Shown one piece after another: positions 52,517 to 60,478 of a DNA stretch of 60,478 nt (its first letter is position 1; every line of letters starts with the position of its first letter). The notes under the pieces are model-generated. The model ran no database searches, had not been told where the DNA came from, and was given only the letters and a program-made list of their open reading frames with translations. Source of the DNA: Bacillota bacterium (GTDB lineage: Bacteria; Bacillota; Clostridia; Lachnospirales; Lachnospiraceae); assembly GCA_023410575.1 (NCBI GenBank), contig JAEYPP010000073.1:1-60478 (forward strand). Direction: 5' to 3'. The translations under genes were made by a program, and so were the position numbers.

Positions 52517-53137
52517 CTATCTTATAAAGTTTGTAAATTCTCTTGGAAATTGTTCTGGTTCTGGAACACTATCCTTCGTAGCCTCTTTCATCTTAAGAAG
52601 CCAAGACATATTTCTTGCCATATTACTAATGATACTGATACCTTCTTTATCCTCTAGCACTTCCCCTGGTGTAGCTCCATGCAGAACATTCCAGTAATAG
52701 GATGGCGCAATTAACATCTCCGAAATCAAAAAATATTTTTGTAAATCATCAATTGTTGTCATATCTCCTGCACGTCTTGATACTGCTAATGCGGCACCAA
52801 CTTTATGTCGCATTCTTCCTTTGCTTTGATAAAAACAACGATCTAAAAAACACTTTAAGGTCCCATTCATAGATGCGTAATAAACAGGACTTCCAAAGAT
52901 AACTCCGTCTGCATCATATAATTTTGCACACGCTTCATTAAAGAATTCATCTGCAAACACACACTGCCCTGTCTTTTTGCAGTTACCACAGCCTCGACAA
53001 CCTTTCATTGCCTTGTTACCGAGCTGTACAATCTCAACCTCAATCCCATTGGCCGCTAATTCCTGCTTTGCGATGCAAAGTGCAGTGTATGTATTACCCT
53101 TTTCATGGGGACTCCCATTAACTGCGATTACCTTCAT
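52517..53137 (-). CDS. NAD(P)H-dependent FMN reductase / flavodoxin-family protein with Cys cluster
   Basis: A 206-aa protein of the NADPH-dependent FMN reductase (iron-sulfur flavoprotein-like) group. FMN-phosphate loop NGSPHEKGNTYTAL is at 8-21, and GSPVYYASMNGTLKCFLDRC is the isoalloxazine loop. The segment CRGCGNCKKTGQC (about 48-60) gives a compact Cys cluster like that of ISF proteins, which bind a 4Fe-4S cluster. Likely transfers electrons to an unknown acceptor. Ribosome binding site GGAGGTAACGTAA. Confidence 0.85.
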   Translation of the reverse strand: MKVIAVNGSPHEKGNTYTALCIAKQELAANGIEVEIVQLGNKAMKGCRGCGNCKKTGQCVFADEFFNEACAKLYDADGVIFGSPVYYASMNGTLKCFLDRCFYQSKGRMRHKVGAALAVSRRAGDMTTIDDLQKYFLISEMLIAPSYYWNVLHGATPGEVLEDKEGISIISNMARNMSWLLKMKEATKDSVPEPEQFPREFTNFIR

Positions 53138-53214
53138 TTACGTTACCTCCAAAAACATATATATAATCTTACGATGAAATAACCTAAAATATTCAAAATG
53201 TGTCGCACTAGCTG

Positions 53215-53348
53215 AGTATTGTATAAAAGAATGAAGGGCGATGGTATTTTTCGGAGTGCCTTACAAGTCCCCACACACACTTTGTGGGGCTTGTGAGAGT
53301 AGCGCTACAGCGAAAATATACCATCGCCCTTCATTCTTTATTCATACT
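53215..53348. repeat. 134-base long imperfect palindrome
   Basis: Arms of 22 perfect base pairs (53226-53247 with 53318-53339) are extended by TTTTCG/CGAAAA with a one-base bulge and outward by AGTAT/ATACT. The centre has a second stem, ACAAG-T-CCCCACA (53263-53275) with TGTGGGGCTTGT (53283-53294), and a GTAGCGCTAC dyad on one side. It fills the gap between nrdR and the flavin reductase. Too long and too GC-rich for a plain terminator; MITE-like, cruciform or structured RNA are options. Confidence 0.85.
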
Positions 53349-53374
53349 GCCCTTAGTACGATACCCCGTTGCCA

Positions 53375-53833
53375 TTAATTCTCATGATCTAGTATTTTCT
53401 TTAATTCATTCATAAATGTGTTTACATCTTTAAATTCTCGATATACCGAAGCGAAACGAACATATGCAACTGGATCCAATCCTTTTAGCTTATCCATAAC
53501 AATTCCACCTATTTTCCAACTTGGTATCTCTTTTTCTTCCATATTAAAGACAGCGTTTTCAACTTCATCTACGAGACTGTTAATCTGATCCACGGATATT
53601 GGTCTTTTATGGCAAGAACGAAAGACTCCTGCCTCAATTTTCGATCTATCATACGGCTCACGATTGTCATCTTTTTTTATAACTACAAGTGGAATCGTCT
53701 CCACCTTTTCATAAGTTGTAAAACGTTTAGAACACTCATCACACTGACGGCGACGTCGAATGGAACTGTTATCATCCGCTGGTCTGGAATCGATAACTCT
53801 TGTGTTCTCTTTTCCACAAAATGGGCACTTCAT
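53375..53833 (-). CDS. nrdR: Ribonucleotide reductase repressor NrdR
   Basis: A 152-aa zinc-ribbon plus ATP-cone repressor that lowers nrd transcription when dATP is high. The zinc ribbon is MKCPFCGKENTRVID...RRRQCDECSKRFTTYE; the ATP cone follows (VVIKKDDNREPYDRSKIEAGVFRSC). Start at 53833 after AGGAGGTAAAAAG; an upstream in-frame ATG is not used. It is divergent from ymxH. Confidence 0.96.
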   Translation of the reverse strand: MKCPFCGKENTRVIDSRPADDNSSIRRRRQCDECSKRFTTYEKVETIPLVVIKKDDNREPYDRSKIEAGVFRSCHKRPISVDQINSLVDEVENAVFNMEEKEIPSWKIGGIVMDKLKGLDPVAYVRFASVYREFKDVNTFMNELKKILDHEN

Positions 53834-53879
53834 CTTTTTACCTCCTAAGTATAATCTATCACCGTATCCTTTATTTATC

Positions 53880-53908
53880 ATTATATTGAATTAATTACCA
53901 CAGGTCAA
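53880..53908 (-). promoter_or_regulatory. nrdR promoter
   Basis: TTGACC and TATAAT with a 17-base spacer, close to consensus. It lies 46 bases before the ATG. Confidence 0.8.
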
Positions 53909-54003
53909 GCATATCTTGTGGATTTAAGAAGTTTTAAGAGGTAGATAATCATCTTTTTGTAATTCTATCATACGATAAAGTAACTACTAAAAATGGTGAA
54001 GCT

Positions 54004-54264
54004 ATGAGATTATGTGAATTACGTCAAAAAGAAGTAATAAACTGTCGTGACTGCGAGCGACTTGGTTTCGTTGGTGATATCGTATTCAACGTTCAAAATG
54101 GCTGCATGGAAGCTCTTATTGTACCTGGTCCATGTAAGATATGGGGGATACTAGGACGTGACCAGGAATACGTAATTCCTTGGCGTGCCATTCGACAAAT
54201 TGGTCCTGACGTTATCTTAGTCGACATCAATCCAGAAGAATGCTTTCAAAAAGTCGTTTTTTAA
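54004..54264 (+). CDS. ymxH: YlmC/YmxH-type PRC-barrel protein
   Basis: An 86-aa protein of the YlmC/YmxH sporulation family (PRC-barrel): MRLCELRQKEVINCRDCERLGFV, PGPCKIWGILGRDQEYVIPWRAIRQIGPDVILVDI. Four Cys residues occur. It is named for spore-related expression in Bacilli, but its function is unknown. Ribosome binding site GGTGAAGCT. It is divergent from nrdR and upstream of dinB. Confidence 0.9.
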   Translation: MRLCELRQKEVINCRDCERLGFVGDIVFNVQNGCMEALIVPGPCKIWGILGRDQEYVIPWRAIRQIGPDVILVDINPEECFQKVVF

Positions 54265-54285
54265 TTCTTATGATTGCCTTTCATA

Positions 54286-54314
54286 TTTACAATCGAACAA
54301 ATATTCTGTATAAT
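54286..54314 (+). promoter_or_regulatory. dinB promoter
   Basis: TTTACA and TATAAT are separated by exactly 17 bases. A LexA-like box fills the spacer. The leader to the dinB ATG is about 90 bases. Confidence 0.8.
54294..54307 (+). promoter_or_regulatory. LexA (DinR) box in the dinB promoter
   Basis: CGAACAAATATTCT matches the Bacillus consensus CGAACRNRYGTTYC at 12 of 14 positions. It lies between -35 and -10, where repressor would block polymerase, so dinB is probably SOS-regulated. Confidence 0.7.
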
Positions 54315-54408
54315 TAATCCAAATAAATCCGATGAGTTTATACTTATATTAATAGAGATTAAAGTATCAGAAAAATAAATGGAGTGAAGTAAGCGATCTG
54401 ACTTACTT

Positions 54409-55656
54409 ATGAAAGAAACAATGCAAAATCAAACAATCATTTTTCATGTTGATGTAAATAGTGCATTCTTAAGCTGGGAGTCTTGCAATCGATTAGCTTT
54501 CGATCCAAAAGCAATCGACCTTAGAACCATTGACGCAGTGATTGGTGGCGATAGTACCAGTCGGCACGGAATTGTATTGGCAAAATCAACTTCTGCGAAG
54601 CGTTATGGAATTGTTACAGGAGAACCATTAAGCCAGGCAAAAAACAAATGCCCTAATTTAGTTGTTGTACCACCCAATTTTGAAATCTATAATCGTTGCT
54701 CTGAACAATTAATTACACTGCTATATGAATATACTCCTACGCTTTCTCAATTCAGCATAGACGAAGCGTTTCTTGATATGTCTAAAACCTGGCATTTATT
54801 CGGACAAACTCCGTTGGAGGTTGCTAATAAAATACGAATTCGTATTGAAGAAGAATTGGGATTTACAGTGAATATTGGGATTGCCCCAAATAAATTGTTG
54901 GCAAAAATGGCTTCTGATTTTAAAAAACCAAATCTATGTCATACACTCTTTTTTGACGAAATTCCAACGAAAATGTGGCCACTTCCAGTCGAAGAACTTT
55001 TTTTCGTTGGACCATCTGCTAAGAATCGATTCCATATGCTTGGAATTCATACAATCTATGATTTAGCCCATAGCGATCTTAACATACTAAAACATCATAT
55101 TGGAAATAAATATTCTCAACTAATTTATGATTATGCCAATGGTATTGATGAGGAGTCCGTTGAAGTCGAAGAAGAAAAGAATAAAGGTTATGGAAATAGT
55201 ATCACACTTGCTAGAGATGTCAGTGATTCAAGTACTGCCTATCAGGTTCTTCTAGCATTAAGTGAAACTGTAGCTTCCCGATTACGCACTTCTAAAACAA
55301 GCTGTAGCTGTATTACAGTTGAGATTAAGTATGCTGATTTTCGTAAAAAAACACATCAGAAGACATTACCTGACGTGACAAATTCAACTAACAAAATTTA
55401 CGAGGCAGCTTGTCAACTTTTCGATGGATTTTGGGACAAATCACCAATACGTTTACTCGGTATAAGAACAACAAAATTAGAAGAAAATGATTTCTCTCAA
55501 CTCTCACTCTTTCAGACCGAAAAATCTGAAAAACTAACAAAATTAGATCATGCTATTGACTCGATTCGTAATAAATTCGGAACCGAGTCTGTCAAACGCG
55601 CTCGCTTTCTAAAAGAGGATGCCATCTGTAAACATCGTTTAGGAAAAGATGAGTGA
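54409..55656 (+). CDS. dinB: DNA polymerase IV (Y-family)
   Basis: A 415-aa translesion polymerase. The palm has HVDVNSAFLSWES (metal Asp) and FSIDEAFLDMS (Asp-Glu pair); the thumb has NIGIAPNKLLAKMASDFKKPN; the little finger runs from about 240. The C-terminal QLSLF (about 363) is a canonical sliding-clamp motif. Start ATG at 54409; a second Met five codons later is possible. A LexA box suggests SOS induction. Followed by a 261-base palindrome. Confidence 0.96.
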   Translation: MKETMQNQTIIFHVDVNSAFLSWESCNRLAFDPKAIDLRTIDAVIGGDSTSRHGIVLAKSTSAKRYGIVTGEPLSQAKNKCPNLVVVPPNFEIYNRCSEQLITLLYEYTPTLSQFSIDEAFLDMSKTWHLFGQTPLEVANKIRIRIEEELGFTVNIGIAPNKLLAKMASDFKKPNLCHTLFFDEIPTKMWPLPVEELFFVGPSAKNRFHMLGIHTIYDLAHSDLNILKHHIGNKYSQLIYDYANGIDEESVEVEEEKNKGYGNSITLARDVSDSSTAYQVLLALSETVASRLRTSKTSCSCITVEIKYADFRKKTHQKTLPDVTNSTNKIYEAACQLFDGFWDKSPIRLLGIRTTKLEENDFSQLSLFQTEKSEKLTKLDHAIDSIRNKFGTESVKRARFLKEDAICKHRLGKDE

Positions 55657-55660
55657 CATG

Positions 55661-55921
55661 AGGATTCAGGTGTAAAAAGTTTTAGACGTCATTTTGCACA
55701 CATAGTGTTATGAAAAGGGGATGACAAACATAATTCATCCGCAACACGCTCTCGCTCGAATGAAGTCGTAACGGTACATAAGGGCCTAAAACACAGGCCC
55801 TAAGTACCGACGGCTTCATAACAGTTGCTTCTGCATTATGTTGGTCATCCCCTTTTAGCTAGTCTATCAGTGCAAAATGACGAATGAAATTGTAGAAAAG
55901 TACTTTTAAAACCTGAATCCT
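55661..55921. repeat. 261-base long imperfect palindrome
   Basis: Nested matching arms: AGGATTCAGGT (55661-55671) with ACCTGAATCCT (55911-55921); CGTCATTTTGCAC (55687-55699) with its complement at 55870-55882; AAAAGGGGATGAC plus AACATAAT (55713-55734) with 55835-55856; and a central stem CGGTAC..AGGGCCT with AGGCCCT..GTACCG (55772-55809). It starts 5 bases after the dinB stop in a convergent gap. Arms are interrupted by unpaired bulges, so it is not a simple terminator. Confidence 0.85.
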
Positions 55922-56003
55922 AATAAGATATTAAAATCATCTATAAGAAAAATGCTAACCTCATATTTCATCTTAATGTTATTACTTAGGATGGCAAGTC
56001 TAT

Positions 56004-56849
56004 TTATACTTCTTCATAAACCTTTTCAATATAACTCTTAGAAATCAAAGCATTATCAGGGATTGAATCCTCAAGTGTCATATGAATGAATGGTTTCTTT
56101 GCTTTTGCCAAACGTAATAAATGTGCAAGGTTTAATTCGCCTTCTCCGACTACTACTGGTCTTGAGACAATCTGGTTATCCTTTACGATGAAATCTTTAA
56201 TATGCATTACATCGATTTCTTCTCCGACAAGATCAAATGCTTCCTCAAAAATTTCATCTTGATATCTATAATTATCGATTGACATCACATTTGTTGCATC
56301 AAAAATTACACGAAGATTCGGGGAATTGATCGCTTCTAAAACTTTACGCGTTCTCTTAATATCACACATAATATGTTTATAAACTGGCTCTACTCCTACC
56401 ATAACGCCCACTTTCTCAGCATACTCCACAATTGGTTTTAAATTTATAATGAATATATCAAGTGCTTCTTGAGAATGATTTGCTGGTTCGTATTTATATT
56501 CTACATTAACTGCACCAGTCTCTGTACCTACCATACCACAACCTAATAAGGAAGCAAATCGAATATGTGCTTCGTAGTTTTTCTGAATTTGCATTAATTG
56601 TTGTGCATCAGGGTTGGCAAGATTTAAGTAACATCCTAATACAGCTACATCCACCTGATTTTTATCAAAAACATCTTTCATATATAGTGCCATACCAGGT
56701 GTCATCGCTTCGCGATTCACGTTAAACTCCGTGATTGCTTTTTTTAATGCTAACTGTGTACAGCAAAAACCTTTTTCTGAGATATTTTTAATTAACTGTT
56801 CAAATGGTGCCTTTTCCATATCATGTGCACGTATTCCTAATCTTAACAT
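56004..56849 (-). CDS. Sugar phosphate isomerase/epimerase-type TIM barrel protein
   Basis: A 281-aa AP_endonuc_2 (xylose isomerase-like) barrel. Metal-site-type residues appear along the strands: GTETGAV, GVEPVYKHI, VIFDATNVMS, VMHIKDFIV and HMTLEDS. The usual substrates are sugars or inositols such as allulose or inosose; the exact one cannot be told. Ribosome binding site AAAGGAGACATAG. The gene is isolated, 57 bases after the Ig-like gene on the same strand, so they may be co-transcribed. Confidence 0.85.
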   Translation of the reverse strand: MLRLGIRAHDMEKAPFEQLIKNISEKGFCCTQLALKKAITEFNVNREAMTPGMALYMKDVFDKNQVDVAVLGCYLNLANPDAQQLMQIQKNYEAHIRFASLLGCGMVGTETGAVNVEYKYEPANHSQEALDIFIINLKPIVEYAEKVGVMVGVEPVYKHIMCDIKRTRKVLEAINSPNLRVIFDATNVMSIDNYRYQDEIFEEAFDLVGEEIDVMHIKDFIVKDNQIVSRPVVVGEGELNLAHLLRLAKAKKPFIHMTLEDSIPDNALISKSYIEKVYEEV

Positions 56850-56906
56850 CTATGTCTCCTTTATTCAGTCGTTTTATATTAAGTTTATTTTCTCTTTTGA
56901 CTGTGT

Positions 56907-57710
56907 CTATTCTAAATAGAAGTCGGCAACTAACTGTTCTTTTTCAATTCTATAATGACCGTTATCAAGTTCACCATACATTGTAATATCACATTTTTCT
57001 TCAGAGCTTTTATGAGCTTGCAATGTTATACCTATGTCATTAAATCCATAGTTTGAAAGCCTAACAGGAACCGTATACCAGAATCCATCAATTTCCTTTT
57101 GCAGTGTAAAATACTCGCCATAGAAAAAATCTTCGTCCGAGTCATTCTGTATCTTTACGGTAATTATATTACCTTCAACTGCTGTAACAGATAAAGTAAC
57201 ACCGTCTCTGGTATTGCTCATATCTTCTATTTTTGCATAATAGCGTATATCATACTGTCCCAAGATAGCAGAATTTAACATATTGATACCACCCTCTAGG
57301 ATATCGAGATTAGTATCAGCCACGCCATCGAACAAAGTCCTAAAATCATAATCAGCTTCGTACACAGTTCCGTCCTTTAACAGCCACAATCCGTTACTGT
57401 AAGTCAGCCAAATCTCAAAGCCATCTTTATCAACGATTTCTATTCCATAACAAGGTACTTTCATATCTGCAACACGAGTATTAGCAACCGACTTCGTCAT
57501 TAACTTATTGATATCATCTATTATCTTCTTCTCCTTAGCTACATCGAAAAGCCATTTAACTGTTGTATTTTCACCGTCAAAATAGTAGAAAGACATAGCA
57601 CTTGTCTCAGGCGATGCATTTTCTAACAATTTGCAATCCTGCTTTTTCCCACAATCTACTAATGCAATTGCAAACATTATACATAACACAAATATAGTAG
57701 TCTTTTTCAT
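56907..57710 (-). CDS. Secreted protein with C-terminal Ig-like domain, lipoprotein-like
   Basis: A 267-aa exported protein. The signal segment MKKTTIFVLCIMFAIALVDC is lipoprotein-like, but the lipobox LVDC has Asp before Cys, which is atypical. Residues about 30-150 form an unrecognised domain (a DUF4830/copper-amine-oxidase-N-like fold is only a guess). The C-terminal ~100 residues (VTLSVTAVEGNIITVKIQNDSDEDFFYG...HYRIEKEQLVADF) look like the bacterial Ig-like domain found in Clostridia. Start at 57710 after GGAGGTGTTTGGA. Confidence 0.65.
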   Translation of the reverse strand: MKKTTIFVLCIMFAIALVDCGKKQDCKLLENASPETSAMSFYYFDGENTTVKWLFDVAKEKKIIDDINKLMTKSVANTRVADMKVPCYGIEIVDKDGFEIWLTYSNGLWLLKDGTVYEADYDFRTLFDGVADTNLDILEGGINMLNSAILGQYDIRYYAKIEDMSNTRDGVTLSVTAVEGNIITVKIQNDSDEDFFYGEYFTLQKEIDGFWYTVPVRLSNYGFNDIGITLQAHKSSEEKCDITMYGELDNGHYRIEKEQLVADFYLE

Positions 57711-57812
57711 TCCAAACACCTCCACAAATTAACATGTATACAATCAACTGCATTGCTAGTCTGTTTGATATATCTCTACATTTCTCACTTTTAAAAGATC
57801 CATATCCACTGC

Positions 57813-58613
57813 TTAGAACAGTTTCTTCATTTCACCACCATGTATTTCCACTGGAACGTCATTTACCGTGAGCCAAACAGACATTGCCGATGGATTGTAG
57901 ACCATATCACAAGTAGCTGTGTATTCCAAACGATTCACAGCATCTAAGTAATTCATAATCTCTATGTTCGTAGCATACCACACTTCCTCCTGATTGGATA
58001 CTAACTGCAAGAATTGCTCCATTAGTTCCCAATTATTATCCCGTGTGAATTCATAGCTATGTCCCCAGACATACATCATCGTTAGATATTGAGATTTCTT
58101 CGACTCTATAAATGTTTGCGCCAATTGAAGTAACTTATGATTATGATGACAAGTAGGCTGCCATTCATATGGATTTACTGGTAAATCAAAGTTTTCTGAG
58201 GATCCAACAGTTCTAGCATAGCGAATACCAAGCGCTGGAAGCATTGCAACTATCTCATTATTGTAAGAACCATTTGGGTAGGAAAATCCACGAACTGGAT
58301 AGCCTACTAATTGTTCCAATCCCTCACGGTCTTGCAAGATTTCCTGAACAGTCATTGGTAACGGACAGCGTGCAATGGTCGGATGTGTCATTGAGTGTGC
58401 AGCAACTTCGTGCCCCTTGTAAATCTCCTTGATTTCTTCTTTGTTTATCCGGATATCTTGGTCCATTAAACCATAGTTTAGATGAAAGGTACCCTTGACA
58501 TTATATTGATTCAACATTTGTACCAAACGACGGTCCTCTTGTTTTCCATCATCATAACTCAGTGTCAATACTTTATACTTTCCATAAGGAAAACATACAT
58601 ATATCTTCTCCAT
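57813..58613 (-). CDS. Polysaccharide deacetylase (NodB-like, CE4)
   Basis: A 266-aa protein with the NodB core: LTLSYDDGKQED (motif 1, Tyr replaces the usual Phe), GHEVAAHSMTHPTIAR (motif 2, HSxxH metal ligands) and FSYPNGSYNNE (motif 3). The C-terminal part (about 215-266) is a short beta-rich tail. No signal peptide, so an intracellular or differently targeted enzyme is likely. Substrate unknown. Confidence 0.85.
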   Translation of the reverse strand: MEKIYVCFPYGKYKVLTLSYDDGKQEDRRLVQMLNQYNVKGTFHLNYGLMDQDIRINKEEIKEIYKGHEVAAHSMTHPTIARCPLPMTVQEILQDREGLEQLVGYPVRGFSYPNGSYNNEIVAMLPALGIRYARTVGSSENFDLPVNPYEWQPTCHHNHKLLQLAQTFIESKKSQYLTMMYVWGHSYEFTRDNNWELMEQFLQLVSNQEEVWYATNIEIMNYLDAVNRLEYTATCDMVYNPSAMSVWLTVNDVPVEIHGGEMKKLF

Positions 58614-58745
58614 AACTCCCCCTAATGAAAGTTTTCCACATGCTTACATTACTTTCTTTGTATTCAATTACTATTGTGATTAATCTCTTTTATTAGTAAC
58701 TCCTACTATAATAGACTTCAACTATGAAAATTTCTTTCTAAGTTA

Positions 58746-60478
58746 TTAACTTTGTAACTGTCTCATCTGGTAAAATTCACCCTTTAGCTGCATTAATTCA
58801 TCAAAGGTACCATATTCTGTACACCTTCCACCATTGATTACTGCAATCTTGTCTGCATTACGAATCGTCGACAATCGATGTGCAACAATAAATGTAGTAC
58901 GATCCTTTGTCAAGTTAGTTAGTGCATGCTGGATTTCCATTTCTGAAATACTATCCAATGCAGAAGTTGCTTCATCTAGCACAATAACTTTTGGATCTCG
59001 AATTAACGCACGTGCAATTGAAATACGTTGCTTTTGACCACCACTCAAGGTATCTCCATGTTCTCCAACCATCGTATCCAAGCCCTTTGGCAGGCTGTCA
59101 ATAAATCCAGTTAAATTTGCTGCCACAAGTGCCTGTTCTAACTGTTCTTCTGTCACCGATGGCATACCATACGTAATATTGTCACGTATCGTCCCAGTAA
59201 ATAAGATGGAAGTCTGTGGGACAACTGCTAGATAACGTCGAAAACTTCGAAGATTAATCTCATTTATATCCATCCCATCTAACAAAACTTTTCCCTTACT
59301 AGCTTTTATAAAGCCAATTACAAGATTAAGAATTGTTGATTTACCAGCTCCAGATTCACCAACTAGGGCAATCGTTTCTCCTTGCTTCACTGATAAATTC
59401 AGTCCGTTTAAAACAGGTTTTTCCTCATTATACGCAAATTCCACCTGTTGGAATTCAAAATTACCTTTTACATCCTTAATTACTTTCTTACCCTTTTCAT
59501 CTTCAATATCATCCGCTAATAACACTTCACCAACCGAATTAACAGATTCCAATCCCTTAGAAATTACAGGAAGCAAGTTAATAAAAGAAGATAATTGATT
59601 TACGACAGTGGCAAAAAAGGTCTGATAAAGGGTAATATCACCAACTAAGATTCTATCGTGGAACGCAAGATATCCAGTAAACCCTAGACATAGAATCTGA
59701 AACACCTGAAAGATAACCCAACTAACTGCACCAAAATTAGCTTGTACAATATCTAAGCGATACCCTTTTTCCGCCACTTGATTAAGTTGCTCTTCCATTT
59801 TTTTAATTTCTTCATGTTCCAGTGCATGGGCACGCGTTACTGGAATAAGTTCTACCATCTCCATAACACGCGCAGATGTTTCTTCCATTTCTTTTCGAAA
59901 CTCAGAATTTGATTTTTTTATCTTTGTCTTAAATGCTACAATCGTTGCCCCGGCAATTGGCGCTGATACTAAAAAGAAGAGAAAAACGGTTATGCTTTTC
60001 GATACTGTAACACTCAGTGCAACAATCAAATTAAGTGCAATATTAAGCAAATTAATAAAGAGTTGCTGTGATAGTGTTTCAATAGCTTCTACATCACGCA
60101 TTATCTTAGATTGTAAACGCCCAGATTGCATCTCTTTATGATACGTAATCGACAATTGCTGTAATTTACGCACCATTGCACCACGTAGCCCCGCTTCCAC
60201 ATAACGCATCGCTTTACTACGATTTCTCGTATAAAGATAGTTCATCGGAATATTGAGCGCTACAAGTGCCAAAATAACAATCAGATTCAATGCAATCACA
60301 TTCAATCCGTTCTCTTTTTTCCCCATTGAAACATTAATAATATTTGCAGTAACAATAGGTAAAACCCAAACGCAAGCATGCTTTAAAGCAAAAAAAACTC
60401 CGGATAATACGAATTGATGGTATTGACCACGATACAATCCTGTTAAAATCCGAAGTGGCTTACTCTTGTTCCTGTTAT
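58746..60478 (-). CDS. ABC exporter, fused permease-ATPase (5' end beyond window)
   Basis: At least 577 aa are in the window; the frame stays open to the right edge (KPLRILTGLYRGQYHQF), so the start lies beyond 60478. The type-1 exporter membrane domain spans about six helices. The nucleotide-binding domain has Walker A GESGAGKST, signature LSGGQKQRISIARALI, Walker B VIVLDEATSALD and H-loop VAHRLST. Half-transporters of this type act as homo- or heterodimers in export of drugs, lipids or peptides; no substrate can be inferred. Confidence 0.93.
   Translation of the reverse strand, partial: NRNKSKPLRILTGLYRGQYHQFVLSGVFFALKHACVWVLPIVTANIINVSMGKKENGLNVIALNLIVILALVALNIPMNYLYTRNRSKAMRYVEAGLRGAMVRKLQQLSITYHKEMQSGRLQSKIMRDVEAIETLSQQLFINLLNIALNLIVALSVTVSKSITVFLFFLVSAPIAGATIVAFKTKIKKSNSEFRKEMEETSARVMEMVELIPVTRAHALEHEEIKKMEEQLNQVAEKGYRLDIVQANFGAVSWVIFQVFQILCLGFTGYLAFHDRILVGDITLYQTFFATVVNQLSSFINLLPVISKGLESVNSVGEVLLADDIEDEKGKKVIKDVKGNFEFQQVEFAYNEEKPVLNGLNLSVKQGETIALVGESGAGKSTILNLVIGFIKASKGKVLLDGMDINEINLRSFRRYLAVVPQTSILFTGTIRDNITYGMPSVTEEQLEQALVAANLTGFIDSLPKGLDTMVGEHGDTLSGGQKQRISIARALIRDPKVIVLDEATSALDSISEMEIQHALTNLTKDRTTFIVAHRLSTIRNADKIAVINGGRCTEYGTFDELMQLKGEFYQMRQLQS

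Noticed and set aside
53215..53348. Treating the long palindrome as a plain nrdR terminator
   Set aside because: No U-run follows the outer stem, the structure is branched and much longer than needed; a terminator role can be secondary at most.

Overview
The window is AT-rich chromosomal DNA from a motile, low-GC, Gram-positive anaerobe of the Clostridia, most likely a Lachnospiraceae member. From recalled gene order and protein style it looks close to Lachnoclostridium (Clostridium) phytofermentans; that name is an inference, not a match I could run. Supporting signs are CodY, a CheC/CheD/FliY chemotaxis set, a YlmC/YmxH-type gene, a SwrB-like protein after sigD, and a Bacillus-type LexA box.

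Layout. (1) 1-4600: an accessory patch with a Tn916-type integrase, an excisionase-like protein, an unknown 169-aa protein and a complete ISL3-family insertion sequence, all directly downstream of tsf. (2) 4613-6632: rpsB and tsf with their own extended -10 promoter, an intercistronic terminator and an end terminator. (3) 6640-41641: one run of about 35 kb of minus-strand genes, the fla/che operon. In transcription order it is flgB-flgC-fliE-fliF-fliG-fliH-fliI-fliJ-motE-like-fliK-flgD-TIGR02530-flgE-flbD-motA-motB-fliL-fliM-fliY-cheY-fliO-fliP-fliQ-fliR-flhB-flhA-flhF-flhG-pilZ-cheB-cheA-cheW-cheC-cheD-(membrane protein)-sigD-fapA-(unknown)-swrB-like-mltG-like. It encodes the rod base, MS ring, C ring, export apparatus, hook, stator, the assembly GTPase pair, a c-di-GMP receptor, the signalling core and the late flagellar sigma factor. 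(4) 41735-47853: codY, topA, dprA and a comM-like gene. (5) 47980-53137: sbcC-sbcD and a flavin reductase. (6) 53215-55921: nrdR (minus) divergent from ymxH and dinB (plus), bounded by two long imperfect palindromes. (7) 56004-60478: a sugar isomerase-like TIM barrel, a secreted Ig-like protein, a polysaccharide deacetylase and an ABC exporter cut by the window end.

The order dprA-topA-codY-fla/che-rpsB-tsf matches the Bacillus subtilis backbone. Genes usually found there (trmFO, xerC, clpQ, clpY between topA and codY; pyrH and frr after tsf) are absent, and the mobile patch sits where pyrH would be expected. I found no CRISPR array, rRNA or tRNA. The least explained signals are the two long palindromes around the dinB region, an alternative-pairing leader before sbcD, an IS hairpin that would cover the transposase ribosome binding site, a G8 tract inside a flagellar ribosome binding site, and several conserved-position flagellar proteins without a clear function.
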